Source: Luteibacter pinisoli
GTDB lineage: Bacteria; Pseudomonadota; Gammaproteobacteria; Xanthomonadales; Rhodanobacteraceae
Reading direction: 5' to 3'
DNA: 64,000 nucleotides
Assembly (NCBI RefSeq): GCF_006385595.1
Contig: NZ_CP041046.1
Coordinates: forward strand, 3,162,001-3,226,000
The notes below the pieces were generated by a model. That model was not told where the DNA came from. It was given only the letters and a program-made list of their open reading frames with translations, and made no database searches. The position numbers and the translations under genes are program-made. Position 1 is the first letter of the stretch. Every line of letters starts with the position of its first letter. Below are positions 27,490 through 35,705 of this stretch, piece after piece.

Positions 27490-28164
27490 ATGACACCGTT
27501 GGGCAAGCAGGCCCGCATCGCCGGGCTTTGGTTTCTGAACGTGATCCTCGCCGCCCCCGTGCGGCTTGTCGTCGTTCCCGACGGGTCGGCCCAGGACGTA
27601 CTCGACCACCTGTTGCTCTTCCGCATCGGCATCCTCACCGACCTCCTGTCGGGCGTGGCGATGCTGTTCCTGACCTTCGCCCTGCGCCGCCTGCTGATCG
27701 GCGTGCATCGCGACATGGCGAATACGCTGGTAATCCTTGGCGGCATCCTTCCCGCCGCCCTGTATGTCGTGAACGTCGGCAACGATGCCGCCGCCATCCT
27801 CCTTGCCCGTGGCGCGCCGTTCCTGGATGCCTTTACGGAAGCCCAGCGCTTCGGACTCAGCGAACTCTTCCTGGCCTTGCATGGCCGCATGGTCGTCGCC
27901 GCCGAGCTGTTCTGGGGACTCTGGCTGCTGCCGCTGGCGATGCTGGTGTGGCACGCCGGCTTCCTGCCCCGGCTTCTCGGCGCATGGCTGCTTATCAACG
28001 GCTTCGCCTACATCGCGCAGTGCGTGGTCGGGTTCGGATGGCCGTCCATCGCACCCACTCTTTCTTCGGTCTGCGCCCCCATCCAGTTCGGCGAGATCGT
28101 CTTCGCCTTCTGGCTGCTCGCCTTCGGCGCACGCCCCGGCTTCCGCAGCAAGGAGATCGCGTAA
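27490..28164 (+). CDS. DUF4386-family membrane protein
   Basis: 224 residues with about six hydrophobic segments (ARIAGLWFLNVILAAP, LTDLLSGVAMLFLTFAL, ANTLVILGGILPAALYVVN, VVAAELFWGLWLLPLAMLVW, LLGAWLLINGFAYIAQ, IVFAFWLLAFGA). The pattern and the RIAG-LW...R start match the DUF4386 group, whose function is unknown. Its stop overlaps the start of the next membrane protein gene (TAATG), indicating a coupled pair. Confidence 0.8.
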   Translation: MTPLGKQARIAGLWFLNVILAAPVRLVVVPDGSAQDVLDHLLLFRIGILTDLLSGVAMLFLTFALRRLLIGVHRDMANTLVILGGILPAALYVVNVGNDAAAILLARGAPFLDAFTEAQRFGLSELFLALHGRMVVAAELFWGLWLLPLAMLVWHAGFLPRLLGAWLLINGFAYIAQCVVGFGWPSIAPTLSSVCAPIQFGEIVFAFWLLAFGARPGFRSKEIA

Positions 28165-28571
28165 TGGCCGCGCTTCAAGACATAAAGGTTCCGGTTCGCC
28201 TGCGCCTTGCAGGGCTGTGGACGTCGCTGATGTTCTGCTACGTGTACGGCGACTACTTCGGCCTTTACGGCAAGGGCAAACTGCAGGAGATGATGGATGG
28301 CAGCTTCGGTCCGCTCGGGCCGACGACAGCTGGCGTCCTTGTCGGCGTAAGCCTGATGATGGCCGTGCCGGCGTTGATGGTGTTCGGCTCGATGGCCTTG
28401 CCGGCGGCGGCCAGCAAATGGGCGAACGTGGTGCTGGGCCTGGCCTATGCGGCGATCATGGTGCTCACGATGCCTGGCGCCCCCACCTTCTATCTCACAC
28501 TGGGCGTGATTGAAGTGGCGCTAAGCCTGGCCACGGTGGTGACCGCCTGGCGGTGGCCGAAGGTCGGCTGA
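28164..28571 (+). CDS. Four-helix membrane protein, DUF6326-like
   Basis: 135 residues. Starts MAALQDIKVPVRLRLAGLW with helices at LWTSLMFCYVYGDYF, GVLVGVSLMMAVPALMVFGSM, WANVVLGLAYAAIMVLTM and FYLTLGVIEVALSLATVVTAW. ATG overlaps the upstream stop (TAATG). The CYVYGDYFGLY segment and four-helix plan recall the DUF6326 family (function unknown); this is a recollection, not a search result. The pair with a DUF4386 protein suggests a two-component membrane unit. Confidence 0.72.
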   Translation: MAALQDIKVPVRLRLAGLWTSLMFCYVYGDYFGLYGKGKLQEMMDGSFGPLGPTTAGVLVGVSLMMAVPALMVFGSMALPAAASKWANVVLGLAYAAIMVLTMPGAPTFYLTLGVIEVALSLATVVTAWRWPKVG

Positions 28572-28599
28572 AAATGCAAGACCACATCGATAAGCCCAT

Positions 28600-28631
28600 A
28601 AAAAAGGCCGCGATCACTCGCGGCCTTTTTT
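28600..28631. terminator. Bidirectional rho-independent terminator
   Basis: Six A, GGCCGCGA, TCAC loop, TCGCGGCC, six T. It lies between the convergent DUF6326-like gene and slyD and resembles the terminator at 2024-2055 in layout. Confidence 0.92.
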
Positions 28632-28651
28632 GTTTCCACGTCACTGAAGGA

Positions 28652-29140
28652 TCAGTGCGCGCCGTCGCCGTTCGGATGGGCGTGGCCGTGGGAGATCTCT
28701 TCTTCCGACGCATCGCGCACCGACTGCACGTCGATGTTGAAGGTCAGGGTCTTGCCGGCCATCGGGTGGTTGGTGTCGATGTCGACCACGCTGGAACCGA
28801 CCTTCTGCACGACCACGGCCTGGTTGCCGCCTTCCTTCAGGCTGAGCACGGTGGTATCGCCGGCCTTCAGGCCCTTGCCCTGGTTCGGGAAGTACTTCTT
28901 CGGCACGCGCTGGGTCGCACCCTCGCGACGCTCGCCGTAACCCTGGTCCGGGGTGATTTCCAGGTCGAACTTGTCACCGGCCGACTTGCCTTCCAGGCCC
29001 GCTTCCATGCCCGGGATCAGCTGGCCGTGGCCGAGCAGGATCCACAACGGGTCGCCGCCTTCGAGCGACGATTCGACCTTCTGGCCGTCGACGCTGAGGG
29101 TGTAATGGAACGAGATGACCTTGCCCTTGCCAGCCTGCAT
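28652..29140 (-). CDS. slyD: FKBP-type peptidyl-prolyl isomerase SlyD
   Basis: A 162-residue SlyD. The FKBP half begins GKVISFHYTLSVDGQKVESS; LIPGMEAGLEGKSAGDKFDLEI leads to the inserted IF chaperone flap (GATQRVPKKYFPNQ), then VVDIDTNHPMAGKTLTFNIDV. The tail is short (HGHAHPNGDGAH), with a few His but not the long metal-binding Cys/His tail of E. coli SlyD, so a nickel-storage role is less likely. Cytosolic folding helper. Monocistronic with its own terminator. Confidence 0.92.
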   Translation of the reverse strand: MQAGKGKVISFHYTLSVDGQKVESSLEGGDPLWILLGHGQLIPGMEAGLEGKSAGDKFDLEITPDQGYGERREGATQRVPKKYFPNQGKGLKAGDTTVLSLKEGGNQAVVVQKVGSSVVDIDTNHPMAGKTLTFNIDVQSVRDASEEEISHGHAHPNGDGAH

Positions 29141-29193
29141 GATGGTTTCTACCGGATGAAAACGTCACATTTTAGCTGGCGCGGGCCCTGCCG

Positions 29194-30429
29194 TCACGCC
29201 GCCTCGCGGTCCCGCCCAAAGCCCCGGCCCCGGGCCTCGGGCCCCAGCCAGGTGAGGACGGCCAGGAGCACGGCCACCGCGGCGATCCAGGCCGACATGG
29301 CGAAGGCAAAATCGCCCCCGCGCTGGTCGGCCAGCCAGGTCTGCGCCGTGGCCGTGATGGCCGCGAGCAGGTTGCCCATCTGGTAGGCAAAGCCCGGCAG
29401 GGTGCCGCGGACGGCATCCGGCGAGAGTTCGTTGAGATGGGTGGGCACCACGCCCCAGGCGCCCTGGACCATCACCTGGATGAAGAACGCGCCGATGCCC
29501 AGGAAGAGCAGCGAGCCGCCGTACATCCACAGCGGAATCACCGGGATGGCGAGCAGCGCCGCGATGATGATGGCCTTGCGGCGGCCGATCCGCTCCGACA
29601 GCGAGCCAAAGGTGAGGCCACCGGCCAGGGCACCGAGGTTCAGCAACGCGGTCAGCATGAAGGCGGTCGCCGAGCCCGCCGGGATCTTCAGCGTCTCCTG
29701 CACGAAGGTCGGGTACATGTCCTGCGAGCCGTGGCTGAACATGTTGAACGCGGCCATCAGCAGCATCAGGTAGATGAAGAGCTTCCAGTGCCCGCGCATC
29801 GAGGCCAGCAGGCCTTCGCGCGGCTGCGCCTTGCGCTGCTCCCACACCGGCGATTCCGGCACCTTGCGGCGGATGTACAGCACCAGCAGCGCCGGCAGGG
29901 CGCCGACGATAAATAGGCCGCGCCAGCCGATGTGATCCACCAGCAGCCAGTTTGCCAGCGCCGCCAGGAAGAAACCGCAGGGGTAGCCGCTTTGCAGCAG
30001 CCCGGAGACGAAGCCGCGCGATTTGGCCGGGATGGACTCCATCGCCAGCGATGCGCCAATACCCCACTCGCCGCCCATGGCCACGCCAAACAGGAAACGC
30101 AGGCCCAGCAGGATGGCCAGGCTTGGCGCGAATGCGCACGCCACCTCGAGTACCGAGAACAGCACGATGTCGAACATCAGTACCGGCCTGCGCCCGTAGC
30201 GGTCGGCGAGCCGGCCGAAGATGAGCGCGCCGATCGGCCGCGCCGCCAGCGTCAGGAACAGGCCATAGGTGACCTCCGTCTTCGGCACGTTGAACTCGTG
30301 CGCGACGGCGAGGATCACGAAGGTGAGGAGGAAGTAGTCGAAGGCGTCGAGGGTCCAGCCGAGGAAGCTGGCGATGACCGTGTGCCGCTGGGTGTGATTC
30401 AGTTCGCGCAGCGCGGCGGGTAACGGCAT
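29194..30429 (-). CDS. MFS transporter, sialate/lactate (SHS/MHS-like) family
   Basis: 411 residues, 12 predicted helices. Family signatures: WTLDAFDYFLLTFVI in helix 1, the loop GRLADRYGRRPVLM after helix 2, GVAMGGEWGIGASLAMESIP, and a second loop GSLSERIGRRKAI. The DAFDYF and GGEWG motifs are typical of proton symporters for carboxylates (lactate, sialate, aromatic acids). GAGGAA precedes the ATG at 30429; a longer frame to 30777 is not homologous. Stands alone between slyD and a divergent EF-hand gene; substrate unknown. Confidence 0.85.
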   Translation of the reverse strand: MPLPAALRELNHTQRHTVIASFLGWTLDAFDYFLLTFVILAVAHEFNVPKTEVTYGLFLTLAARPIGALIFGRLADRYGRRPVLMFDIVLFSVLEVACAFAPSLAILLGLRFLFGVAMGGEWGIGASLAMESIPAKSRGFVSGLLQSGYPCGFFLAALANWLLVDHIGWRGLFIVGALPALLVLYIRRKVPESPVWEQRKAQPREGLLASMRGHWKLFIYLMLLMAAFNMFSHGSQDMYPTFVQETLKIPAGSATAFMLTALLNLGALAGGLTFGSLSERIGRRKAIIIAALLAIPVIPLWMYGGSLLFLGIGAFFIQVMVQGAWGVVPTHLNELSPDAVRGTLPGFAYQMGNLLAAITATAQTWLADQRGGDFAFAMSAWIAAVAVLLAVLTWLGPEARGRGFGRDREAA

Positions 30430-30553
30430 CAGAAATTCCTCAAGACAGGTCGCGGCAGAGGCTAGCACAGGGCGAAACCGCAACATGTGGCTCACGAGCC
30501 GACGACACCGCGCCGTTACACTGGTTCGTGCCATCACGACAACGGAGGACGCC

Positions 30554-30934
30554 ATGCCGTACCCACGCTTGATCGTTTCACTCGCCCTTGCCGGCACGCT
30601 CGCCGCGGGCACCGCGTTTGCCCAGTCTGCGTCGCAGCCCGCCGCCCATCCGGCGGCGCACCCGCAAGTCGAGTCCAGTGGCCAGAGCGCGCACACCTCA
30701 ACGCCTGGCGCCTCCGGCGAGGCCGCGGGCACGCCTACGGGCGCCCCCGCGTTCTCCGAGCTGGACAAGGCGGGCAAGGGCTACATCCAGCGCAGCGACG
30801 TGCCGAAAGACAACGAGGAGCTGAAGCCGCTTCGCGCGCATTTCAACGAAGCGGACCAGGACCACAACGGCCGCGTCGACGCCTCCGAGTACAACGCCTA
30901 CGTCAGCAAGGGCGCCGCGAAGAGCAGTGACTGA
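30554..30934 (+). CDS. Secreted EF-hand protein (paralog 1)
   Basis: 126 residues: signal peptide (to about FAQ, residue 24), a low-complexity Ala/His/Ser/Gly linker, then an EF-hand pair. The first loop is degenerate (LDKAGKGYIQRSDV); the second is canonical (DQDHNGRVDASEY, Asp/Asp/Asn/Asp/Glu ligands). Predicted periplasmic Ca2+-binding protein of the xanthomonad EF-hand type. Starts at 30554 with GGAGG upstream. The C-terminal 60 residues are clearly paralogous to the protein at 31704-32018. Confidence 0.85.
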   Translation: MPYPRLIVSLALAGTLAAGTAFAQSASQPAAHPAAHPQVESSGQSAHTSTPGASGEAAGTPTGAPAFSELDKAGKGYIQRSDVPKDNEELKPLRAHFNEADQDHNGRVDASEYNAYVSKGAAKSSD

Positions 30935-30991
30935 TACGCCGGTGGCGGGGCATGCTCGTTGCCCCGCCCCTCCACGGATGGTGACCACCCG

Positions 30992-31657
30992 ATGATTCCC
31001 GACCGACACGTGCGGAAACGCATTGCCTCCCGCTTCAGCGGGCGCGGCGACCGCATCTACATCCACGGCAAGCTGGCCACCGATCCGGTGTATGCGGCCT
31101 GCGTGCATGCCATCGCAGGCACGCACCTTCCGCTGCTCGACATCGGCTGTGGCCTGGGGCTGCTCGGCCATTACCTGCACGCATGCAACGCGCTGGATGG
31201 CTACGTCGGCCTCGACAACGACCCACGCAAGATCGCCATGGCCCGCGAGGCCGCCGAACGCGCCGGCCTGGCCTCGGCGCTGACCTTGCGCGAATCCGAC
31301 GCCACCGCGCCGCCGGGCGTGCGTGGGCATGTCGCCCTGCTCGACGTGCTGCATTACCTCCCCGAGGACCGCCAGTCCGAGCTGCTCGCCCACGCCGTGG
31401 ACCACCTGGCCGACGATGGCGTGCTGATCCTGCGCAGCGTCATCCGCGACGGCTCCTGGCGTTTTCGGGCCACGGTGCTTGAGGAGAAGTTCATCAAGGC
31501 CATTGGCTGGATCCCGGCCGGCGCCCAGTACTTCCCCACCGAAGGTGACATCCGCCGGGTGCTCGAACCCCGCGGCATCCACGTCCGCTTCCGCCCCCTG
31601 TTCGGCCGCACCCCCTATAACAGCTGGCTGATGACCGCCTCGCGCCAGGCCGCGTGA
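30992..31657 (+). CDS. Class I SAM-dependent methyltransferase
   Basis: 221 residues. Motif I LLDIGCGLGLLGHYL, acidic loop GYVGLDNDPRKIAMA, and DVLHYLPEDRQSELL show a Rossmann methyltransferase. The substrate is unknown; the C-terminal part (AQYFPTEGDIRRVLEPRG) is not diagnostic. The ATG at 30992 is preferred to a TTG at 30959. It sits between two paralogous EF-hand genes, all on plus and closely spaced, so a common transcript is possible. Confidence 0.82.
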   Translation: MIPDRHVRKRIASRFSGRGDRIYIHGKLATDPVYAACVHAIAGTHLPLLDIGCGLGLLGHYLHACNALDGYVGLDNDPRKIAMAREAAERAGLASALTLRESDATAPPGVRGHVALLDVLHYLPEDRQSELLAHAVDHLADDGVLILRSVIRDGSWRFRATVLEEKFIKAIGWIPAGAQYFPTEGDIRRVLEPRGIHVRFRPLFGRTPYNSWLMTASRQAA

Positions 31658-31703
31658 GGCGGTATAACTGCCGCGGCAGGTAACCACCACAGGGGAGAAC
31701 CAC

Positions 31704-32018
31704 ATGAAGTGCACGCGCTTTATCGTTCTGTCCGCCGCCGGCGTGCTGTTTGCCGGTAGCGCGTTTGCCCAGCACACCGGCGCGAGCTGGGCGCCACCGG
31801 CCCGCGCCCAGACCAACAGCCCGGAACTGCGCGGCACCGACGCCCCGGCCTTCGTCGATATCGTGAAGAAGCACCCCGGTTACCTCGACCGCAGCGATGT
31901 CCCCAAGGACGACAAGACCCTGGCCAGCCTGCGCCTGCACTTCAAGGAGGCCGACGTGAACGGCGACGGCCACGTGGACGAGCAGGAATACCGGGCTTAC
32001 ATGGCCAAAAGCCGCTGA
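31704..32018 (+). CDS. Secreted EF-hand protein (paralog 2)
   Basis: 104 residues: signal peptide MKCTRFIVLSAAGVLFAGSAFA, short linker, degenerate first loop (HPGYLDRSDVPKDD) and canonical EF-hand DVNGDGHVDEQEY. The RSDVPKD and L..LR.HF.EAD segments are shared with the 30554 gene, showing a tandem duplication with the methyltransferase gene between copies. Probably a periplasmic Ca2+-binding protein. GGGGAGAA precedes the ATG. Confidence 0.88.
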   Translation: MKCTRFIVLSAAGVLFAGSAFAQHTGASWAPPARAQTNSPELRGTDAPAFVDIVKKHPGYLDRSDVPKDDKTLASLRLHFKEADVNGDGHVDEQEYRAYMAKSR

Positions 32019-32050
32019 TTTGCCCGCGGCGCATGTTGCGCCGCAAAACG

Positions 32051-32059
32051 TGCTAGAAT
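32051..32059 (+). promoter_or_regulatory. Extended -10 promoter of rhlE
   Basis: TGCTAGAAT combines the TGN extension with a five-of-six -10 box. No proper -35 at normal spacing. It predicts a leader near 195 nt before rhlE. Confidence 0.5.
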
Positions 32060-32104
32060 CGGCGAGTCGTGCCGTCGCTATCGACTCCCTTGCGGAGCTC
32101 GGGC

Positions 32105-32129
32105 GCGGGTCCTGAAGCCAGGACCCCGC
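32105..32129 (+). ncRNA. Structured segment in the rhlE 5' leader
   Basis: GCGGGTCCT, loop GAAGCC, AGGACCCCGC form a strong stem with one bulge within the ~195-nt leader. It may be a regulatory or stabilising element, as long leaders are common in DEAD-box helicase mRNAs; no Rfam family is recognised. Confidence 0.35.
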
Positions 32130-32259
32130 CTCTCCCCCACCCCCGAACAGCGCGCACGACACCGGCCAGCCCGTAGCCCTTCTTGGCACGCGCGGCCGCC
32201 GAATTCATCGTCCGCAGCGCGGTTCCAGGGAACGCTCGGGCACACAGGAGTCACCCCAA

Positions 32260-33645
32260 ATGTCCTTTGATTCGCTGGGCCTTGCGCCCGCGTTGCTGCG
32301 CGCGCTTAAAGAAGCCGGCTACGAGAAGCCGACCCCGATCCAGGCCGCAGCCATCCCCGAAGTCCTCGCCGGCCGCGACCTGATGGCCGCCGCGCAGACG
32401 GGTACGGGCAAGACCGCCGCCTTCCTGCTCCCCGTGCTGCACCGCCTGGTGAACACGCCGATGATGGAAGGCCGTCGCCCCGTCCGCGTGCTGATCCTCA
32501 CCCCGACCCGCGAGCTCGCCGCGCAGGTGCAGGACAACCTCACCGACTACGCCAAGCACGTGCGCGTCAGCAGCACGGTGATCTTCGGCGGCGTCGGCAT
32601 GGGTAACCAGCTGCACGCCCTGCGTCGCGGCGTCGAAGTCGTGGTCGCCACCCCGGGCCGCCTCATCGACCACATGATGCAGCGCTCGGTCGACCTCTCG
32701 AAGGTCGAAGTGCTGGTGCTCGACGAAGCCGACCGCATGCTCGACATGGGCTTCCTGCCGGCACTCAAGCGCATCCTCTCGGCCGTGCCGCAGAAGCGCC
32801 AGACGCTGCTGTTCTCGGCCACGTTCGCCCCGGAAATCAAGGCACTTGCCCAGCAGTTCATGCGTGAGCCGCGTGAAGTGTCGACGGCGCCGGCCAACAC
32901 CGTGGCCAACACCGTGACGCACCGCGTGCACCCGGTGGACGCGGCGAAGAAGCGCGACCTGTTGCTGCACCTGCTCGCCGAAGACAGCCGCCGGCAGACG
33001 CTGGTGTTCAGCCGCACCAAGCACGGTGCCGACAAGCTCGTCCGTTACCTGGAAGGCGCCGGCATCCGCGCGGCCGCCATCCACGGCAACAAGAGCCAGA
33101 ACGCCCGTACGCGCGCGCTGTCGGACTTCAAGACCAACCGCACCACCGTGCTCGTCGCCACCGATATCGCGGCTCGCGGCATCGATATCGACCAGCTGCC
33201 GGTCGTGATCAACTTCGACCTGCCGATGGTGGCGGAAGACTACGTGCACCGTATCGGCCGTACCGGCCGCGCGGGCGCCGAAGGCCAGGCCGTGTCGCTG
33301 GTGAGCCATGACGAATCCGGCCTGCTGCGCGACATCCGCCGCCTGCTGAAGTCGGACCTCGAGCTGGTGAACGTGGCCGGCTTCGAGCCGACCACCCCGC
33401 TGCGCCTGGATGCCGGTGCGCCGCGCCCGAAGCAGCAGCAGCGCTCGGCCGGTGGGCAGGGCGGTGGCGGCCAGCGCCAGGGCCAGGGTGGCCAGCGCTC
33501 CGCCGGTGGCGGCCAGGGCCCGCGTTCCGGTGGTGAAGGTCGTTCGCACCGCCCGCACGGCCATTCGGCCGCCGGCACCGGTGAGAACACGGGTAACCAC
33601 AAGCGCCGCCGCCAGCGTCGCGGCCCGGCCACCAACAAGGCCTGA
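32260..33645 (+). CDS. rhlE: ATP-dependent RNA helicase RhlE
   Basis: 461 residues. DEAD-box motifs in order: Q motif (MSFDSLGL...EKPTPIQ), I AQTGTGKTAAF, Ia PTRELAAQV, II VLDEADRML, III SATF, IV LVFSRTKHGADKLV, V DIAARGIDI and VI HRIGRTGRAG. The C-terminal ~80 residues are a basic Gly/Gln/Arg-rich tail (GGQGGGGQRQGQGGQR) ending RRRQRRGPATNKA, typical of RhlE. Role: RNA remodelling in ribosome assembly and mRNA decay. Long leader and extended -10 promoter. Confidence 0.93.
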   Translation: MSFDSLGLAPALLRALKEAGYEKPTPIQAAAIPEVLAGRDLMAAAQTGTGKTAAFLLPVLHRLVNTPMMEGRRPVRVLILTPTRELAAQVQDNLTDYAKHVRVSSTVIFGGVGMGNQLHALRRGVEVVVATPGRLIDHMMQRSVDLSKVEVLVLDEADRMLDMGFLPALKRILSAVPQKRQTLLFSATFAPEIKALAQQFMREPREVSTAPANTVANTVTHRVHPVDAAKKRDLLLHLLAEDSRRQTLVFSRTKHGADKLVRYLEGAGIRAAAIHGNKSQNARTRALSDFKTNRTTVLVATDIAARGIDIDQLPVVINFDLPMVAEDYVHRIGRTGRAGAEGQAVSLVSHDESGLLRDIRRLLKSDLELVNVAGFEPTTPLRLDAGAPRPKQQQRSAGGQGGGGQRQGQGGQRSAGGGQGPRSGGEGRSHRPHGHSAAGTGENTGNHKRRRQRRGPATNKA

Positions 33646-33652
33646 TGGCCTA

Positions 33653-33682
33653 GCCGGATGGGCAGTGGTGCGCCCATCCGGC
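33653..33682 (+). terminator. Terminator-like hairpin after rhlE
   Basis: GCCGGATGGGC/GCCCATCCGGC, an 11-bp stem with an 8-base loop, seven bases past the rhlE stop; no T-tract. Confidence 0.55.
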
Positions 33683-33734
33683 ACACGGGATCATGCGGGG
33701 CCTGGCAGGCTCACTGATGTAGGTACCACCCCGC

Positions 33735-34175
33735 ATGACCCGTTTCCATCGCTACACGTCCCACGTCCTGCGCACCGTTTTCGGTGCGTTTTTCGTTTTC
33801 TCCGGCCTCAACCATATCTTTGCGTTCTGGCAGCCGCCCGCGCCGCACACCGCGGCGGGCCGCGCGCTCATCGCCGGCCTGGATGGCAGCGGTTTCATCA
33901 TGCCGCTGCTCGGCGTGCTGTTCACCTACGCGGGCGTGGCGCTTATCGCCCACCGCATGGCCGCGCTGGCCCTGCTCCTGCTGGCCGCGCCTGTCGTCGT
34001 GATCTTCGGTTACCACTTCGTCACGGAAGGCGAGGCCTTTGGCCCGCACGTGCTCGTGCTCGGCATCTATCTCTGGCTGGCGTGGGAAGAGCGCGCCACG
34101 TGGGCCACGCTGTTCGCTGCGGACGCCAATAACCCGCCGAAACGCGGCCGCACGCCGTTCAGCCCTGCGATCTGA
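33735..34175 (+). CDS. DoxX-family membrane protein
   Basis: 146 residues, four helices (HVLRTVFGAFFVFSGLNHIF, FIMPLLGVLFTYAGVALI, AALALLLLAAPVVVIFGYHF, VLVLGIYLWLAW). The FVFSGLNHI and late GIYLW motifs fit DoxX-like proteins, small quinone- or redox-linked membrane proteins of uncertain role. Its last 17 bases overlap the convergent rimJ-like gene. Confidence 0.8.
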   Translation: MTRFHRYTSHVLRTVFGAFFVFSGLNHIFAFWQPPAPHTAAGRALIAGLDGSGFIMPLLGVLFTYAGVALIAHRMAALALLLLAAPVVVIFGYHFVTEGEAFGPHVLVLGIYLWLAWEERATWATLFAADANNPPKRGRTPFSPAI

Positions 34176-34713
34176 TCTTCGCCGTGAGCACGTGGTCTTC
34201 CCACAGGCCGTCGATCTTCAGGTAGCGCTTCGCATACCCTTCTTTCTCGAAGCCCAGTCGTTCGAGAAGGCGGCCACTGCGATCGTTGCGCGGCATGTAG
34301 TTCGCCATCACCCGATGGAAGTCCAGCGGTCCAAACGCATAGCGCACGGCGGCGTCCAAGGCTTCGAACATCAGGCCCTGCCCTTCGTGCCGGCGGCCAA
34401 TGCCGTAACCGAGGTGGCAGGCCTGGAACACGCCACGCACCACGTTGGCGAAGGTGAAGGTCCCCACCACTTCGCTCGCGTCCGGCGTCAGCATCACGAA
34501 CGGGAAACCGCGATCGGAGCGGGAGGCTTCGAGCCCGGCTTCGATGGTCTGCCGGCAGCCTTCCAGCGTGTAGTGCGTGGTGTTGCGCAGCGGCTCCCAC
34601 GGGCGCAGGTGGTCGCGGTTATCCAGGCGGTAGCGCAACAGCAGCTCCGCCTCCTCGCTATCCAGGAGGCGGATGAGCAGGCGCGGCGTGCGCATCCGTA
34701 CCGGTTCACTCAT
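34159..34713 (-). CDS. rimJ: GNAT acetyltransferase, RimJ type
   Basis: 184 residues. The N-terminal MRTPRLLIRLLDSEEAELL matches RimJ/RimL family starts; the acetyl-CoA region reads CHLGYGIGRRHEGQGLMFEAL and the end is NDRSGRLLERLGFEKEGYAKRYLKIDG. Family members acetylate the N-terminus of ribosomal S5 (RimJ). The start at 34713 overlaps the fghA stop (ATGA), so translation is coupled to fghA. The frame continues upstream inside fghA but is not protein-like there. Confidence 0.85.
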   Translation of the reverse strand: MSEPVRMRTPRLLIRLLDSEEAELLLRYRLDNRDHLRPWEPLRNTTHYTLEGCRQTIEAGLEASRSDRGFPFVMLTPDASEVVGTFTFANVVRGVFQACHLGYGIGRRHEGQGLMFEALDAAVRYAFGPLDFHRVMANYMPRNDRSGRLLERLGFEKEGYAKRYLKIDGLWEDHVLTAKIRSQG

Positions 34714-35558
34714 GCGGCAAGGGCTTTCGCGTGGTGGCGGAGGTGGTCTTCGATGAAGGACTGGATGAAGTAATAGCTGTGGTCGTAACCCGGATGCATG
34801 CGCAGCTCGAGGGCCTGCCCCGCGTCTTCGCAGGCGGTTTCGAAGCGCTGCGGCTGCAGTTGGTTCACCAGGAAGTTGTCGGCCTCGCCCTGGTCGATGA
34901 GGATGCTGCCGTTGAAGCGCGCGCCATCGGCGACGAGCGCCGTGGCATCGTGCTTGCGCCATGCCTTCTTGTCGTCGCCGAGGTAACGCGGAAAGGCCTT
35001 CTGGCCCCACGGCACGTTGGTCGGCGCGACGATGGGCGCGAAGGCCGACAGCGAGCGGTAACGGCCCGGGTTGCGCAGCGCCAGCGTCAGCGCACCGTGG
35101 CCACCCATCGAGTGGCCGCAGATGCCCTGCCGCCCCATGTCGAATGGGAAGCGTTCCTGTACAAGACGGGGCAGCTCGTCCACGACATAGCTGTACATGC
35201 GGAAGCGCTGGTCCCACGGCGCTTCCGTGGCATCGAGGTAGAATCCGGCGCCCTCGCCGAACTCCCAGTCACCCGTGGCGCCGGCGATGCCGGTATCCCG
35301 CGGGCTGGTATCGGGCATGACCAGGGCCAGGCCAAGCTCCGAGGCCACGCGCTGGGCCCCGGCCTTGATGGTGAAGGTTTCCGCCGTGCAGGTCAGGCCC
35401 GCCAGGTACCAGAGCACCGGTACGGGGCCGTTTTCCGCGGCAGGAGGCAGGTAAACGGCAAATTTCATCGGGCCGCCGCAAGCCTCCGATACGTGGGTAT
35501 AAAAGCCCTGGGTACCGCCGAAGCAGCGCTGCTCCGATACTGTCTCGATCGCCGACAT
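34710..35558 (-). CDS. fghA: S-formylglutathione hydrolase
   Basis: A 282-residue alpha/beta hydrolase (esterase D family) that splits S-formylglutathione into formate and GSH in formaldehyde detoxification. Nucleophile Ser150 in GHSMGGHGAL, Asp in DQGEADNFL, His260 in GYDHSYYFI, oxyanion region YLAGLTCTAE. Coupled to rimJ by a four-base overlap. The partner formaldehyde dehydrogenase (frmA) is not in the window. Confidence 0.93.
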   Translation of the reverse strand: MSAIETVSEQRCFGGTQGFYTHVSEACGGPMKFAVYLPPAAENGPVPVLWYLAGLTCTAETFTIKAGAQRVASELGLALVMPDTSPRDTGIAGATGDWEFGEGAGFYLDATEAPWDQRFRMYSYVVDELPRLVQERFPFDMGRQGICGHSMGGHGALTLALRNPGRYRSLSAFAPIVAPTNVPWGQKAFPRYLGDDKKAWRKHDATALVADGARFNGSILIDQGEADNFLVNQLQPQRFETACEDAGQALELRMHPGYDHSYYFIQSFIEDHLRHHAKALAA

Positions 35559-35643
35559 GCCCGTTATCCCTCTGGAAGCTGACTAAGGAGTGTAACGCCG
35601 ACGTGACAAACAGCCACGACCCACGACGTAAGCTGCTGATCGC

Positions 35644-35652
35644 TGCTACAAT
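35644..35652 (+). promoter_or_regulatory. Extended -10 promoter of deaD
   Basis: TGCTACAAT, an extended -10 element 54 bases upstream of the deaD ATG. Nearly identical to TGCTAGAAT before rhlE (32051-32059). No clear -35. Confidence 0.5.
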
Positions 35653-35705
35653 ACTGTTACTGCCCGGCGCCAACTTGCGCCGTCGCGCCCCTCCCCGAGG
35701 CTGCC

